A DNA stretch of 64,000 nt from Herbiconiux flava (GCF_013409865.1 NZ_JACCBM010000001.1:1798001-1862000); one strand, 5' to 3'; numbered from the stretch's first letter, positions 11,327 to 21,683 are shown. A program made the numbers and translations. The notes: generated by a model not told the origin, from the sequence alone.

Positions 11327-11893
11327 CTACCGAGTGCGGAGGCCGTCGAGAAGCAGCCGCACCATCGGGTTCGGCGTGCCGTCGGGGGAGGGGGCGCGGT
11401 GGCTGAGATCGCCGACGGCCTGGAGGAGTTCGAGGGGGTCGACGTCATCGCGGATGTCGCCGGACGCTGCGGCCGCGTCGAGCAGCGAGGCGAGGGCCGG
11501 GCCGAGCTTGCCCATGAGCAGCGCGGGCAGGGCGTCGAACGCCGGGTCGCCTGAGCGGAGCGCATCCGAGAGGCCCTGCTTGGTCGCGACGAAGCGGGTG
11601 AAGCGGGTGATCCAGAGGTCGAGCGCTTCCTTCGGCGGATGCTCGGCCAGCAGCTCGGCCGCCGCCGCAGCCGTGGCGTCGATCTCCGAGGTGAAGACCG
11701 CGGCCACGAGCTCGGCGCGGTTGGGGAAGTGGCGGTAGAGGGTGCCGACCCCGACTCCGGCTTCGGTGGCGATCTCGCGGGCCGGCGCATCCACCCCGGA
11801 GCGGGCGAAGACCGTGCGCGCGGCGGTGAGGAGGGCGTCGAGGTTCTGCCGCGCATCCGCTCGCACCTTGCGCGGCTCGGTCGGTAAGGTCAC
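11327..11893 (-). CDS. TetR-family transcriptional regulator
   Basis: A 188-residue repressor-type protein. The HTH lies at about 17-60 (LLTAARTVFARSGVDAPAREIATEAGVGVGTLYRHFPNRAELV, read as blocks), and a variable helical ligand domain fills the rest. The start is GTG 11893 with AAGGGG upstream. It is divergent from an aldo-keto reductase across a 92-base gap that holds two copies of a CGGAAC-N3-GTTCCG palindrome, the probable operators. That arrangement predicts autoregulation and control of the reductase. Confidence 0.93.
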   Translation of the reverse strand: MTLPTEPRKVRADARQNLDALLTAARTVFARSGVDAPAREIATEAGVGVGTLYRHFPNRAELVAAVFTSEIDATAAAAAELLAEHPPKEALDLWITRFTRFVATKQGLSDALRSGDPAFDALPALLMGKLGPALASLLDAAAASGDIRDDVDPLELLQAVGDLSHRAPSPDGTPNPMVRLLLDGLRTR

Positions 11894-11913
11894 GGCAAGG
11901 CCCCTTGCTTAAT

Positions 11914-11928
11914 CGGAACCATGTTCCG
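11914..11928. promoter_or_regulatory. Putative TetR operator 1
   Basis: CGGAAC-CAT-GTTCCG, perfect 6-base arms, starting 21 bases upstream of the TetR GTG. The second copy begins exactly 32 bases away, about three helical turns, so two dimers could sit on the same face of the DNA. Confidence 0.75.
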
Positions 11929-11945
11929 TATAGTAATCAGCGTAG

Positions 11946-11960
11946 CGGAACGGTGTTCCG
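11946..11960. promoter_or_regulatory. Putative TetR operator 2
   Basis: CGGAAC-GGT-GTTCCG, the same arms as operator 1 with a different centre, ending 25 bases before the aldo-keto reductase ATG and just upstream of its AGGAGG ribosome binding site (11975-11980). Binding here would block that promoter directly. Confidence 0.75.
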
Positions 11961-11985
11961 TATCTGATCCTAACAGGAGGACCCC

Positions 11986-13008
11986 ATGCAGTATCGACCC
12001 CTCGGACGCACCGGAATCCAGGTGACGCCCTACGCGCTGGGCGCCATGATGCTCGGCTCGTTCGGCAATCCCGATCGCAAGGAGGGCGTGCGGATCATCC
12101 ACCGCGCGCTGGAGGGCGGCATCAACTTCATCGACACGGCCGACCGCTACGGCGACTCGGAGGAGGTGGTGGGCGAGGCGCTCGTCGGGCGGCGCGACGA
12201 CGTCGTGCTCGCCACCAAGTTCTGGGGTCCCGTCGACGACGACGTGAACCATCGCGGGGCCTCGCGGAGGTGGATCCGGCAGGCCGTCGAGCGCTCGCTG
12301 CGCAACCTGCAGACCGACCGCATCGACCTCTACCAGCTGCACCGGCCGGAGCCCGACACCGACATCGACGAGACCCTCTCCGCGCTCACCGACCTCGTGC
12401 GCGAGGGCAAGGTGCTCGCGATCGGCACGTCGTCGATGCGCGGGTCGGAGATCGTCGAGGCGCAGTGGGTCTCGGAGCGGCGCGGGTTCGAGCGGTTCCG
12501 CACCGAGCAGCCGAACTACTCGATCCTCGATCGCGAGATCGAGCGGGAGATCCTGCCGGTGGCTCAGCGCTATGGCATGGGCACGCTCGTCTACAGCCCG
12601 CTCGCGGGCGGGGCGCTGTCGGGCAAGTACCGCGCGGGGCAGGCGAACGAGAACTTCCGGGCGAGTACTGGTATGCGGCATTTTCAGGATGAGCGGCGGC
12701 TCGGTGCCATCGAGCAGCTCATCTCGCTGGCGGAGGAGGCGGGGATGCCGCTGACGCACCTGGCGATGGCGTTCGCCGTCGCGCATCCGGGAGTCACCTC
12801 GGCGATCGCGGGGCCGCGCACCATGGAGCAGCTCGAGGACACCCTGGCGGGCGCCGAGGTCTCACTGTCGGACGAGATCCTCGACCGGATCGACGCGATC
12901 GTTCCTCCGGGTGAGAGCATCGGGGCGATGGACATGGTCTACCGCGGGCCCGAGGTCGCGGATGCCACGCTGCGGCGCCGCCCGGCGTCCGCTCGCTCGG
13001 CGCGGTAG
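11986..13008 (+). CDS. Aldo/keto reductase
   Basis: NADPH-dependent TIM-barrel reductase of 340 residues. The ATG follows a strong AGGAGG. Catalytic tetrad blocks are visible: FIDTADRYGDSEEVVG (Asp and Tyr), VLATKFWG (Lys) and LYQLHRPEPD (His). The nucleotide-binding end reads GVTSAIAGPRTMEQLED. It is transcribed away from a TetR gene with two operators between them, so it is probably induced by a carbonyl compound sensed by that repressor. The C-terminus is extended and Arg/Ala-rich (RRRPASARSAR). Confidence 0.93.
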   Translation: MQYRPLGRTGIQVTPYALGAMMLGSFGNPDRKEGVRIIHRALEGGINFIDTADRYGDSEEVVGEALVGRRDDVVLATKFWGPVDDDVNHRGASRRWIRQAVERSLRNLQTDRIDLYQLHRPEPDTDIDETLSALTDLVREGKVLAIGTSSMRGSEIVEAQWVSERRGFERFRTEQPNYSILDREIEREILPVAQRYGMGTLVYSPLAGGALSGKYRAGQANENFRASTGMRHFQDERRLGAIEQLISLAEEAGMPLTHLAMAFAVAHPGVTSAIAGPRTMEQLEDTLAGAEVSLSDEILDRIDAIVPPGESIGAMDMVYRGPEVADATLRRRPASARSAR

Positions 13009-13070
13009 CGCGCTCGAGTTCGTGGCGCTGAGCTTCGAGCGGCACAGTTGAGTTAACGCGGTCGGTGGCG

Positions 13071-14318
13071 CTATCCGACTGATCCGGCGTGCGACCCGTG
13101 TTCCGCCTGATGGGAGACCGCGAATCCCGCGAGCAGCACCGCGAGGCAGATGCCGAACGCGATCGAGAGAGACACCGGCAGGCTGACGCTTCCGGCTCCG
13201 ACCGTGGCCGTGCTGATGCCGGCGAGGGCGAACTGGGTGAAACCGATGAGCGCCGACGCGGTGCCGGCCGCGCGCGGCACCGCGGTGATCGCGGCCGCCA
13301 CCGCGTTGCCCTGCACGAGTCCGAATCCGCCGAGGAAGAGCGGCAGGCACAGCGCCATCAGCCCGGCCGGCATCCCGGTGAGAGCCACCAGGGCGAAGGA
13401 TGCCGCGGCCGCCGCCATGATGACGAGGCCGAGGGTGAGGATGCGGCGCGGCGCCCAGCGCACGGCCAGTCGCGACGAGATGAACGTGGCGGCGACGAGC
13501 GCGACGGCGTTCGCGCCGAACGCGAGCCCGAACTGGGCCGGGTCGAGTCCGATCACGTCCTGATAGAGGAAAGGGGCGGCCGAGACGTAGGCCATCAGGG
13601 CGGCGAACGCGAAGGCGCAGATGAGGGCGTTGCCGATGAACAGGCGCGAGCGCAGGTCGCGCAAGGCGGAGCCGTCTTCGGCGGCACGCTTGCGGAAGTG
13701 CTCACGGCGCGACGCCGGGTGGGTCTCCGGGATCGCGACCAGCGCGACGACGAGCATCCCGACGGTCAGGGCGAACACGATCACGAGCGCACCGCGCCAG
13801 CCGAGCGGGCCCGCGATGAAGCCGCCGAGAACAGGGCCCGCGATCGGCGCGATGCCGCCGATCGTCATGACCAGGCTGAACGCGCGGGCGGCGGTGGCGC
13901 CCGTGGAGATGTCGGCGATCACCGCGCGCCCGATCACCATGCCGGCCGCGCCGGTCGCGCCCTGCACGAAGCGCGCCGCGATCAGCACGGGGAGCGTGGG
14001 GGAGAAGACGGCCACCGCACCCGCGATGCAGCAGATGATCGCGCCCACGATGAGGGGCCGGCGGCGGCCGAACCGGTCGGAGGCGGGGCCGAGGATGAGC
14101 TGACCGACGCCGATCCCCACCAGGGAGGCGGTGAGGGTGAGCTGCGCCCCCGTCTCGTCCACGCCGAAGTCCGCCGCGAGCTGCGGGAACGACGGCAGGT
14201 AGAGGTCGGTGGTGATGGGGGCAACGGTGGAGAGGAACGCGATCGCCAGGAAGACGGGCAGCGGGATGCGCCCCGGGGTCGCGCCTCCTGGCGGCCCCGG
14301 TCGGGCTGCGCGGCTCAC
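13071..14318 (-). CDS. MFS drug efflux transporter, Bcr/CflA family
   Basis: A 415-residue, 12-TM major facilitator. It has the DHA1 signs: motif A region GPASDRFGRRRPL near 80, TTDLYLPSFPQLAADF in TM1 (characteristic of Bcr/CflA), and GPVLGGFIAGPLGWRG in TM5. The start is GTG 14318, overlapping the stop of the upstream regulator (GTGA), so the two are translationally coupled. Substrates in this family include bicyclomycin, chloramphenicol and sulfonamides; none can be assigned here. Confidence 0.92.
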   Translation of the reverse strand: MSRAARPGPPGGATPGRIPLPVFLAIAFLSTVAPITTDLYLPSFPQLAADFGVDETGAQLTLTASLVGIGVGQLILGPASDRFGRRRPLIVGAIICCIAGAVAVFSPTLPVLIAARFVQGATGAAGMVIGRAVIADISTGATAARAFSLVMTIGGIAPIAGPVLGGFIAGPLGWRGALVIVFALTVGMLVVALVAIPETHPASRREHFRKRAAEDGSALRDLRSRLFIGNALICAFAFAALMAYVSAAPFLYQDVIGLDPAQFGLAFGANAVALVAATFISSRLAVRWAPRRILTLGLVIMAAAAASFALVALTGMPAGLMALCLPLFLGGFGLVQGNAVAAAITAVPRAAGTASALIGFTQFALAGISTATVGAGSVSLPVSLSIAFGICLAVLLAGFAVSHQAEHGSHAGSVG

Positions 14319-15205
14319 GAGGCGGTATCTGCGGCCATCGTCGGGAATGAGACATCCGTCTGTGTGAGGGCCCAGCTCGCCAGCAGGCGCAGCTTCTCCT
14401 CGGTGGCCGAGCCACGGGCGGCGTTGTAGACGGTGAGGGTGAGCCCGGGGTCTGCGGGCAGGTCGAGGGCGTTGTAGATGAGCTCGAGTTCGCCGACGGC
14501 CGGGTGCACGAACGTCTTCACGCCGGAGTGGTGCAGGCTCACCCGGTGGGCGGCCCAGCGGGTGCGGAAGTCGTCGCTGCGGGTGGAGAGCTCACCGACC
14601 AGGTCCGATAGTCCCCGGTCATAGGGATTGCGACCGGCCTCGGTGCGGAGGATCGCCACGTTGTCGTTCGCGGCCCGTTCCCAGTCGGCGTAGTACTCGC
14701 GCGCCTTCGGGTCGAGGAAGATGAACCGCGAGTGGTTCACCGGCCGTTCCGGGTTGGCGAACAGCGGCGAGTAGAGGGCGTGGCAGAGCAGATTGCCGGC
14801 GACGAAGTCCATCCGTGCGTTCCGCACGAACGCCGGCGCCGCCGTGATGGAGTCGAGAAGGAGCTGGATGCTCTCCCGCAGCTTCGGCTGCGAGGGCCGC
14901 TTCTTCGGGCCCCTCAGGCCGGCGTTCGCGGTGCGGGACAGGTCGAAGAGGTGCTCGGTCTCGGCCTCGTCGAGCTGCAGGGCCAGCGCGACGGCGTTGA
15001 GCACGCTCTCGGAGACGCCGGTCAGGTTTCCGCGCTCGAGGCGGGTGTAGTAGTCCGTTGAGACACCGGCCATCATCGCGACCTCCTCGCGTCGGAGCCC
15101 GGGCACTCGGCGGCGGCCGCCGTAAAGCGGCACACCGGCCTGCTCGGGCGTGATCCGATCCCGCCTGGCGGTCAGGAACGCCTGGATGTCGTCGCGGTTG
15201 TCCAT
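14315..15205 (-). CDS. XRE-family regulator with MmyB-like ligand-binding domain
   Basis: A 296-residue regulator. The N-terminal Cro/C1 HTH spans about 30-90 (LRREEVAMMAGVSTDYYTRLERG). The remainder is the PAS-like MmyB domain (ITAAPAFVRNARMDFVAGN, VNHSRFIFLDPKAREYYADWE), which in relatives binds fatty acids or other small lipophilic ligands. It is the first gene of a two-gene unit with the efflux pump and is divergent from a five-gene oxidoreductase operon starting at 15332, so it likely controls either or both. Confidence 0.92.
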   Translation of the reverse strand: MDNRDDIQAFLTARRDRITPEQAGVPLYGGRRRVPGLRREEVAMMAGVSTDYYTRLERGNLTGVSESVLNAVALALQLDEAETEHLFDLSRTANAGLRGPKKRPSQPKLRESIQLLLDSITAAPAFVRNARMDFVAGNLLCHALYSPLFANPERPVNHSRFIFLDPKAREYYADWERAANDNVAILRTEAGRNPYDRGLSDLVGELSTRSDDFRTRWAAHRVSLHHSGVKTFVHPAVGELELIYNALDLPADPGLTLTVYNAARGSATEEKLRLLASWALTQTDVSFPTMAADTAS

Positions 15206-15331
15206 ACGGAAACGCTACGCCCGGGGTGGGGGCCGGAGAGAGTGTCTGTCATAACCGGGATAACACCGCCCTCTCACTGTTCCTTCGCGCGGGTGTCGAC
15301 TGAAGATCCACCACCCGAAAGGAGCCCACCC

Positions 15332-16348
15332 ATGCGTGGAGCAGTCATCTACGGCCCCGGTGACGTGCGGGTCGAGAACCTCGACGACGCCATGATCGTC
15401 AAGCCCACCGATGCCGTCATCCGTCTCGCGGCGACGTGCGTGTGCGGATCCGACCTCTGGGACTGGCGCGGGATCAACCACGTCGATCAGCCGACGCCGA
15501 TGGGCCACGAGTACGCCGGTGTCGTCGAGGCGGTCGGCGGCGACGTCGAGAACGTCAAGGTCGGCGACTTCGTCATCGGCTCGTTCTTCGCCTCCGACAA
15601 CACCTGCCCGATCTGCCAGGCCGGCTACCAGTCCTCCTGCGTGCACCGCGAGTTCGTCGGCGGCGCCCAGGCCGGACTGCTGCGCGTGCCCCTGGCCGAC
15701 GGCACCCTCGTCGCCACCCCGGGGATGCCCGAGCCGGACCTCATCCCGAGTCTGCTCGCCGCCTCCGACGTGCTCGGCACCGGCTGGTTCGGTGCCGTGG
15801 CGGCCGAGGTCGGCCCCGGCAAGACCGTCGCGGTCGTGGGAGACGGCGCGGTGGGCCTTCTCGCCGTGCTCGCCGCGAAGCAGCTCGGCGCCGACCGCAT
15901 CATCGCGATGAGCCGGCACGCCTCCCGGCAGGAGCTCGCCCGCGAGTTCGGTGCGACCGACATCGTCGAAGAGCGCGGCGACGCGGGCGTGGCGAAGATC
16001 ATGGAGCTCACCGACGGGCTGGGGGCCCACTCGGTGATCGAGGCCGTCGGCACGCAGGAGTCGATGATGCAGGCCATCCACTCCACCCGCGCCGGTGGAC
16101 ACGTCGGCTTCGTCGGCGTCTCCCACGACGTCGAGATCCCCGGCGAGGAACTGTTCTTCTCGGCCGTGCACCTCCACGGCGGGCCGGCTCCCGTGCGCCG
16201 ATTCCTGCCGGAGCTGATCGACCTGATCTGGAGCCGGCAGATCGACCCGGGCAAGGTCTTCGACCTCACCCTCCCGCTGGACGACGCCGCCGAAGGCTAC
16301 AAGGCGATGGATGAGCGCCGCGCCATCAAGGTGCTGCTTCAGCCGTAG
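15332..16348 (+). CDS. Zinc-dependent alcohol dehydrogenase (MDR superfamily)
   Basis: A 338-residue medium-chain dehydrogenase. The ATG at 15332 follows GAAAGGAG; longer upstream starts lack a ribosome binding site and family-like sequence. Catalytic zinc ligands are Cys38 and His59/Glu60 (CVCGSDLW, GHEYAG). The structural-zinc lobe has Cys92, Cys95 and Cys103 (NTCPICQAGYQSSC) with one of the usual four Cys replaced, as in other members of this branch. The cofactor loop is VVGDGAVGLLAV. It is first in an operon with an F420-type reductase, CMD protein, cupin and aldo-keto reductase. Confidence 0.93.
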   Translation: MRGAVIYGPGDVRVENLDDAMIVKPTDAVIRLAATCVCGSDLWDWRGINHVDQPTPMGHEYAGVVEAVGGDVENVKVGDFVIGSFFASDNTCPICQAGYQSSCVHREFVGGAQAGLLRVPLADGTLVATPGMPEPDLIPSLLAASDVLGTGWFGAVAAEVGPGKTVAVVGDGAVGLLAVLAAKQLGADRIIAMSRHASRQELAREFGATDIVEERGDAGVAKIMELTDGLGAHSVIEAVGTQESMMQAIHSTRAGGHVGFVGVSHDVEIPGEELFFSAVHLHGGPAPVRRFLPELIDLIWSRQIDPGKVFDLTLPLDDAAEGYKAMDERRAIKVLLQP

Positions 16349-16385
16349 CTGCTCCGGTTCATCCGCACGAGAAAGAAGGCACACC

Positions 16386-17054
16386 ATGAAGATCGCTGTT
16401 CTGGGAACCGGGATGGTCGGGCGAGCCCTCGCCGGCCGCCTGGCCGAGCTCGGCCACGACGTGAGCATCGGCACCCGCGACGTCGCCGACACGCAACGCT
16501 CGGCGGACTATTCCGCCTGGCAGGAGCAGCACCCCGCAGTGTCGCTCCGCACGTTCCGGGATGCGGGCGAGGCCGGCGAGCTGATCCTCAACGCGGTCGC
16601 CGGTGCTCACGCGCTCGCCGCCCTCGAGACCGTCGGCGCGGCCGTGCTCTCCGGAAAGGTGCTGCTGGATCTCGCGATCCCGCTGGACCTGTCCGCCGGG
16701 CTGCCGCCGATGCTCACCACCGCGAACACCGACTCGCTCGGCGAGCAGATCCAGGCCGCGTTCCCGGACACGCTCGTCGTCAAGTCGCTGCACACGGTGT
16801 ACTACGAAGTCATGATCGACCCCGCCCGTGTGCCCGGAGAGCACTCGATCTTCGTCGCGGGGAACGACCCGTCGGCCAAGAACGTCGTCACCGGCATCCT
16901 GGAGCAGTTCGGATGGCCGGCCGGATCGATCATCGACCTCGGCGACATCACGGCCGCGCGGGCCACCGAGATGTACTCGCGGCTGTTCTTCGCCCTCTAC
17001 GACCGGCTCGGCACCTTCGACTTCAACATCGCCGTCGTGCGCGCCGGCGCCTGA
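16386..17054 (+). CDS. NADPH:F420 oxidoreductase family protein
   Basis: A 222-residue protein with the N-terminal Rossmann motif VLGTGMVGRALAGRLAELG and the family blocks ILNAVAGAHALAAL, LLDLAIPLDLS and VVKSLHTVYYEVM. It lies 37 bases after the alcohol dehydrogenase in the same orientation with a GAAAGAAGG-type ribosome binding site. It is a longer paralogue of the protein at 10164-10739. Reduction of F420 with NADPH is the family activity; a different oxidoreductase substrate is equally possible in this operon. Confidence 0.85.
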   Translation: MKIAVLGTGMVGRALAGRLAELGHDVSIGTRDVADTQRSADYSAWQEQHPAVSLRTFRDAGEAGELILNAVAGAHALAALETVGAAVLSGKVLLDLAIPLDLSAGLPPMLTTANTDSLGEQIQAAFPDTLVVKSLHTVYYEVMIDPARVPGEHSIFVAGNDPSAKNVVTGILEQFGWPAGSIIDLGDITAARATEMYSRLFFALYDRLGTFDFNIAVVRAGA

Positions 17055-17091
17055 ACCCCACGACACGTCAGACACCCGATAGGAGAACCCC

Positions 17092-17414
17092 ATGACTGAT
17101 CAGCCCAAACAGGTCGGCGGCGGACGCCGCATGTTCGGCGACTTCGCCCCGAAGCTGGCCTCCCTCACCGACGACGTGCTCTTCGACGACGTCTGGAACC
17201 GGCCCGAGCTGCCGGCCCGCGACCGCAGCCTCATCACCGTGGCCGTGCTCGCCGCGGGTGGCGACACCGCTCAGCTCGAGTTCCACCTCGGTCGCGCCGT
17301 CGAGAACGGAGTGACCGAGGAGGAGCTGATCGAAGCCATCACGCACGTCACGTTCTACGCCGGCTGGCCGAAGGGCATGGCCGCGATGGGAGTCGCGAAG
17401 AAGGTGTTCTCCGA

Positions 17415-17418
<4 letters not shown>
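17092..17418 (+). CDS. Carboxymuconolactone decarboxylase family protein
   Basis: A 108-residue all-helical CMD protein. Visible blocks are PARDRSLITVAVLAAGG, LEFHLGRAVENGVTEEELIEAI and FYAGWPKGMAAM. The CxxC of AhpD-type peroxidase partners is absent, so it belongs to the gamma-carboxymuconolactone decarboxylase-like branch. The stop overlaps the cupin start (ATGA). CMD-cupin-reductase strings are common in actinobacterial operons of unknown substrate. Confidence 0.9.
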
Positions 17419-18852
<1,434 letters not shown>

Positions 18853-19650
18853 TCAGGGGCGGTAGCGCTCGGCCAGGCCAGAGCCGAGGTTGCCGCCCAT
18901 GATCGCGCGCTCGGTGTTCGCGAGATCCTGGAGCAGATCGACGGATTCGAGACCGGGCAGGCAGACGACCTCGCCGCGTGAGAAGCCCGACCAGGCGGCC
19001 TTCGCGACGTCATCGGGTGTCATGGCGTTCGGCCCCTGGGAGGCGCCCCCGTTCCACTCCGAGGAGACGAGTCCCGGGCACAGCGCCATGGCGTGCACAC
19101 CGGTGCCCTCCAGCTCGGTCGCGAGCACACGGGTGAAGGCGACCATCCCCGCTTTCGCGCCGACGTACAACGCCCGCTGTGGGAGGGAACGGCCCTGGGA
19201 TGCGGGGCTCGACGGCACGCCCGCGCTGAAAGTGAGGTTCGAGGCGACCGCGATCAGGCCGCCCCGGCCGCGCTCGAGCATTCCGGGGAGGGCGGCGCGG
19301 GTGAGAGCCGGTGTGGCGTCGGCGTTCAGGGTCCACGCCCGCTCCAGCTCGGCCGGATCGATCTCGGCGAACGGGCCGTAGGCGCTGACGCCGGCATTCG
19401 AGACCAGCAGGTCGATGTCACCGGCGGCGGCCCGCTCGGTGACGAGGCGGAGGCCGGAGCGCTCGGACAGGTCGGCACCGACAGCCTCGGCGTGGGCTCC
19501 GGTCGGGCTCAGCTCCTCCGCCAGCGCCGCCAGACGGTCTTCGCGACGTGCGACGAGAACGAGGTCGTAGCCCTTCTCCGCCAGGAGGGCGGCGAGGGAG
19601 GCGCCGATGCCGGAGCTGGCGCCGGTGATGAGTGCGCGGGGACGAGTCAT
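18853..19650 (-). CDS. Short-chain dehydrogenase/reductase
   Basis: A 265-residue classical-type SDR. The start ATG 19650 (MTRPRALITGASSGIG) has TTTGGAG before it. The cofactor loop TGASSGIG is at 9-16, NAG at 85-87, catalytic Ser near 137 and Tyr162/Lys166 in LYVGAKAG. There is a short insertion rich in Ser/Pro (residues 143-160) between the Ser and Tyr, longer than usual. It is divergent from a MarR gene, across a gap with an inverted repeat, which suggests repression by MarR. Confidence 0.92.
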   Translation of the reverse strand: MTRPRALITGASSGIGASLAALLAEKGYDLVLVARREDRLAALAEELSPTGAHAEAVGADLSERSGLRLVTERAAAGDIDLLVSNAGVSAYGPFAEIDPAELERAWTLNADATPALTRAALPGMLERGRGGLIAVASNLTFSAGVPSSPASQGRSLPQRALYVGAKAGMVAFTRVLATELEGTGVHAMALCPGLVSSEWNGGASQGPNAMTPDDVAKAAWSGFSRGEVVCLPGLESVDLLQDLANTERAIMGGNLGSGLAERYRP

Positions 19651-19665
19651 TGGTTCTCCAAAGCA

Positions 19666-19679
19666 TTGATGACTATCAA
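19666..19679. promoter_or_regulatory. Putative MarR operator
   Basis: TTGAT-GACT-ATCAA, perfect 5-base arms, with a further half site TTGAT at 19685-19689. It lies in the 64-base gap between the SDR and marR starts. The A/T-rich arms with short spacing are typical of MarR dimer sites. Confidence 0.5.
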
Positions 19680-19714
19680 GACGTTGATAAGTGTAAAGCA
19701 GATAAGCTGCCCGT

Positions 19715-20197
19715 GTGAACTCCGAATCGACAGGCACCGAGCGATCCGACCCGCGTCATCGGGTCATCTGGGCACTCCGTCGTGCGGAGATGGCGGTGCA
19801 GACCATGAAGGAGCGCCAGCTGCGCCCGATCGGGATGACCGCATCGCACTACGCGCTCCTGGTGTCGATCGACTCCGAGCCCGGCTCAGCGGGGGCAACT
19901 CTCGCCCGCCGACTCAACGTGACTCCGCAGGCTGTGGCCGCGCTCGTCGCCCGTCTGGAGGATCGCGGTCTTCTGGAGCGCCGCTCGCACCCGCGTCACG
20001 CGCATGTGCAGGAGCTCCATCTCACCGAACCCGGGCGTCAGGCGCTGCGGCAGGCGGAAGAGGTGATGGAGCGCATCGAGCAGCAGGTCATCGAGCTGAT
20101 CGGGCCGGACTCGAGTTCAGCCTTCCGTGTGGCGCTCGACACCCTCGCCGACTCCGCTCTCGAGCTGCCGCAGGCCGAGACTCTCGCCGACCGGTAG
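19715..20197 (+). CDS. MarR-family transcriptional regulator
   Basis: A 160-residue winged-helix regulator, GTG start at 19715. The dimer helix (MAVQTMKERQLRPIGMT) is followed by the HTH (ATLARRLNVTPQAVAALVARLEDRGLLERR) and the wing (SHPRHAHVQELHLTEPGR). It is divergent from the SDR at 18853-19650 and probably represses it and itself in response to a phenolic or similar ligand. Confidence 0.93.
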   Translation: MNSESTGTERSDPRHRVIWALRRAEMAVQTMKERQLRPIGMTASHYALLVSIDSEPGSAGATLARRLNVTPQAVAALVARLEDRGLLERRSHPRHAHVQELHLTEPGRQALRQAEEVMERIEQQVIELIGPDSSSAFRVALDTLADSALELPQAETLADR

Positions 20198-20257
20198 GTC
20201 TCTTCCCCGGGCATGGCCTCGGCGGTCGCGATGAGAGCGTGAGGGGCCTCGCCGCGG

Positions 20258-21007
20258 CTACCGGTTGGCCCAGCGGTCGAGCCACTCGTGCACGGCAGCG
20301 AGGTGCGGTGCTTCGGGGTCGATCGCATCCATGTGGGCGAGGTGGGGTGGCTCGAAGAGCGTCACCGCGCCGCCGGTCGCCCGGGCGGCTTCGAGGAAGG
20401 CGCGGGTGTGGGCGATGGGGACTCGGGCGTCGTCGGTGCCGTGGATGATGAGGACCTCGGCGGGTGGGGGCACCTGGGCCAGGGGCGAAGCCTCGGCGTA
20501 GGTCGCGGGTATCTCAGAGGGGGCGCCGTCGAAGAACTCGGCGGCCGCGCCGGTGCCGACACCCTCGTGGTAGCTGCGGACGACGTCGGTGACCGGAGCC
20601 AGGGCTACGACCGCGTCGCCCGCCTCGCCGCCGAGCAGGGCGAGCTGGCCGCCGACCGAGTGACCGACGATCGCCAGGCGCGACGTCGCGCCCTCCGCGC
20701 GGACGGCGGTCAGGGCCGAGGCCAGGTCGTCACGCAGCGCGTCCCAGCCGTCCGCGCCCCGGCGGTACTCGATGTTCGCCACCATCCAGCCCCGCGCCGC
20801 GAACTGCGGCACGAGCGGCCGCATGAGCTCGGCGGTGTACGGCGCGCGCCAGTAGCCGCCGTGGATGAAGACGACCGTGCCGGGCGAGCCGGTCTCGGCA
20901 CGCGCATCCGGGTTCCAGAGCTCGACCCACTGGTCGGCGTGCGGGCCGTACCGCCGCACGAGGTCGGCCTCGGGGAGGCCCCGCGGACGAGCATCCGTCG
21001 CCGTCAC
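20258..21007 (-). CDS. Alpha/beta hydrolase (BD-FAE/kynurenine formamidase-like)
   Basis: A 249-residue hydrolase. The start is GTG 21007, overlapping the upstream cupin stop (GTGA). The oxyanion HGG is at 49-51 and the nucleophile is Ser117 in GHSVGG. The acid (GTDDARVP) and the His (PPHLAHMD) follow in order. The HGGYW block and overall size are like small esterases and formamidases that act on aryl formamides. It is coupled with the cupin, so both may handle the same aromatic or amide substrate. Confidence 0.88.
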   Translation of the reverse strand: MTATDARPRGLPEADLVRRYGPHADQWVELWNPDARAETGSPGTVVFIHGGYWRAPYTAELMRPLVPQFAARGWMVANIEYRRGADGWDALRDDLASALTAVRAEGATSRLAIVGHSVGGQLALLGGEAGDAVVALAPVTDVVRSYHEGVGTGAAAEFFDGAPSEIPATYAEASPLAQVPPPAEVLIIHGTDDARVPIAHTRAFLEAARATGGAVTLFEPPHLAHMDAIDPEAPHLAAVHEWLDRWANR

Positions 21008-21480
21008 GCGCCCTCGACCGAGCCCGGCGCCAGGAAGTCGACGCCGTTGGCCGCCGAGAGGCGCACGACCTCGTCGGGGTCGGTGACGTTGTGGAGGAGG
21101 CTGAAGAGGGTGGCGAGCTTGCCGCCGGGGCTCACCCAGAAGAGCGACTTCGCATCCGTCTCCTGCTTGTTGTAGTAGGCGTGGGGGAGGTTGCGGGGCA
21201 TCTGCACGAGGTCGCCGGGGCCGGCGGTGGTCCACCGGCCGTCGAGGTAGAGGGTGTAGACGCCCTCGAAGACGTAGATGAACTCGTCCTGCGTGGGGTG
21301 CACGTGCGGCGGCACACCGGTGCCGGCCGGGTCGAACGAGAGCCAGGAGTAGGTGTTCGCGCTCTCGATCTTGGTCGTGTAGGTGTGGCCCAGCACGTTC
21401 CAGACGCGGCCGCCGAACGCCTCGTCGGCGCGCACGATGCCGGCGGGCAGGTCGCCCAGGATGATCTCGTCAGTGCTCAT
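21004..21480 (-). CDS. Cupin-domain protein
   Basis: A 158-residue cupin with metal ligands His59, His61, Glu66 (PPHVHPTQDEFIYVFEG) and His100 (NLPHAYYN), so metal binding should be intact. The ATG at 21480 follows GAGGAG. It is first in a two-gene unit with an alpha/beta hydrolase. Relatives include oxygenases and isomerases acting on small aromatic compounds; the reaction is unknown. Confidence 0.88.
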   Translation of the reverse strand: MSTDEIILGDLPAGIVRADEAFGGRVWNVLGHTYTTKIESANTYSWLSFDPAGTGVPPHVHPTQDEFIYVFEGVYTLYLDGRWTTAGPGDLVQMPRNLPHAYYNKQETDAKSLFWVSPGGKLATLFSLLHNVTDPDEVVRLSAANGVDFLAPGSVEGA

Positions 21481-21637
21481 CGTCGAACTCCTCGGGTCGG
21501 GTGGTGTGTGGCTCCATCATGGCCTGCTCGCGAGCGCCGTGCCGCGATCCTGCTCTGAACTGCGCCGAGTCCCTGGGCGGGCTGGTTTGAGCACTTCGGG
21601 ATGGTAGGCCGTCCTATGTCGTAGGCGACTGATAAGA

Positions 21638-21655
21638 TATGTCCTCCAAGACATA
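21638..21655. promoter_or_regulatory. Inverted repeat and probable operator before HTH/DUF6036 pair
   Basis: TATGTC-CTCCAA-GACATA has perfect 6-base arms and ends 28 bases before the HTH start at 21684. A further TATGTC half site lies at 21615-21620. The region is unusually A/T-rich (GATAAGATAT), as expected for a promoter, and the repeat is well placed for autorepression by the XRE protein. Confidence 0.6.
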
Positions 21656-21683
21656 ATTGACCTGAACGATGGAGGTGGCCGGT

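Noticed and set aside
13089..14429. Plus-strand open frame opposite the Bcr/CflA pump
   Set aside because: Extreme Arg/Glu/Asp composition and no recognisable domain; the minus strand encodes a 12-TM transporter.
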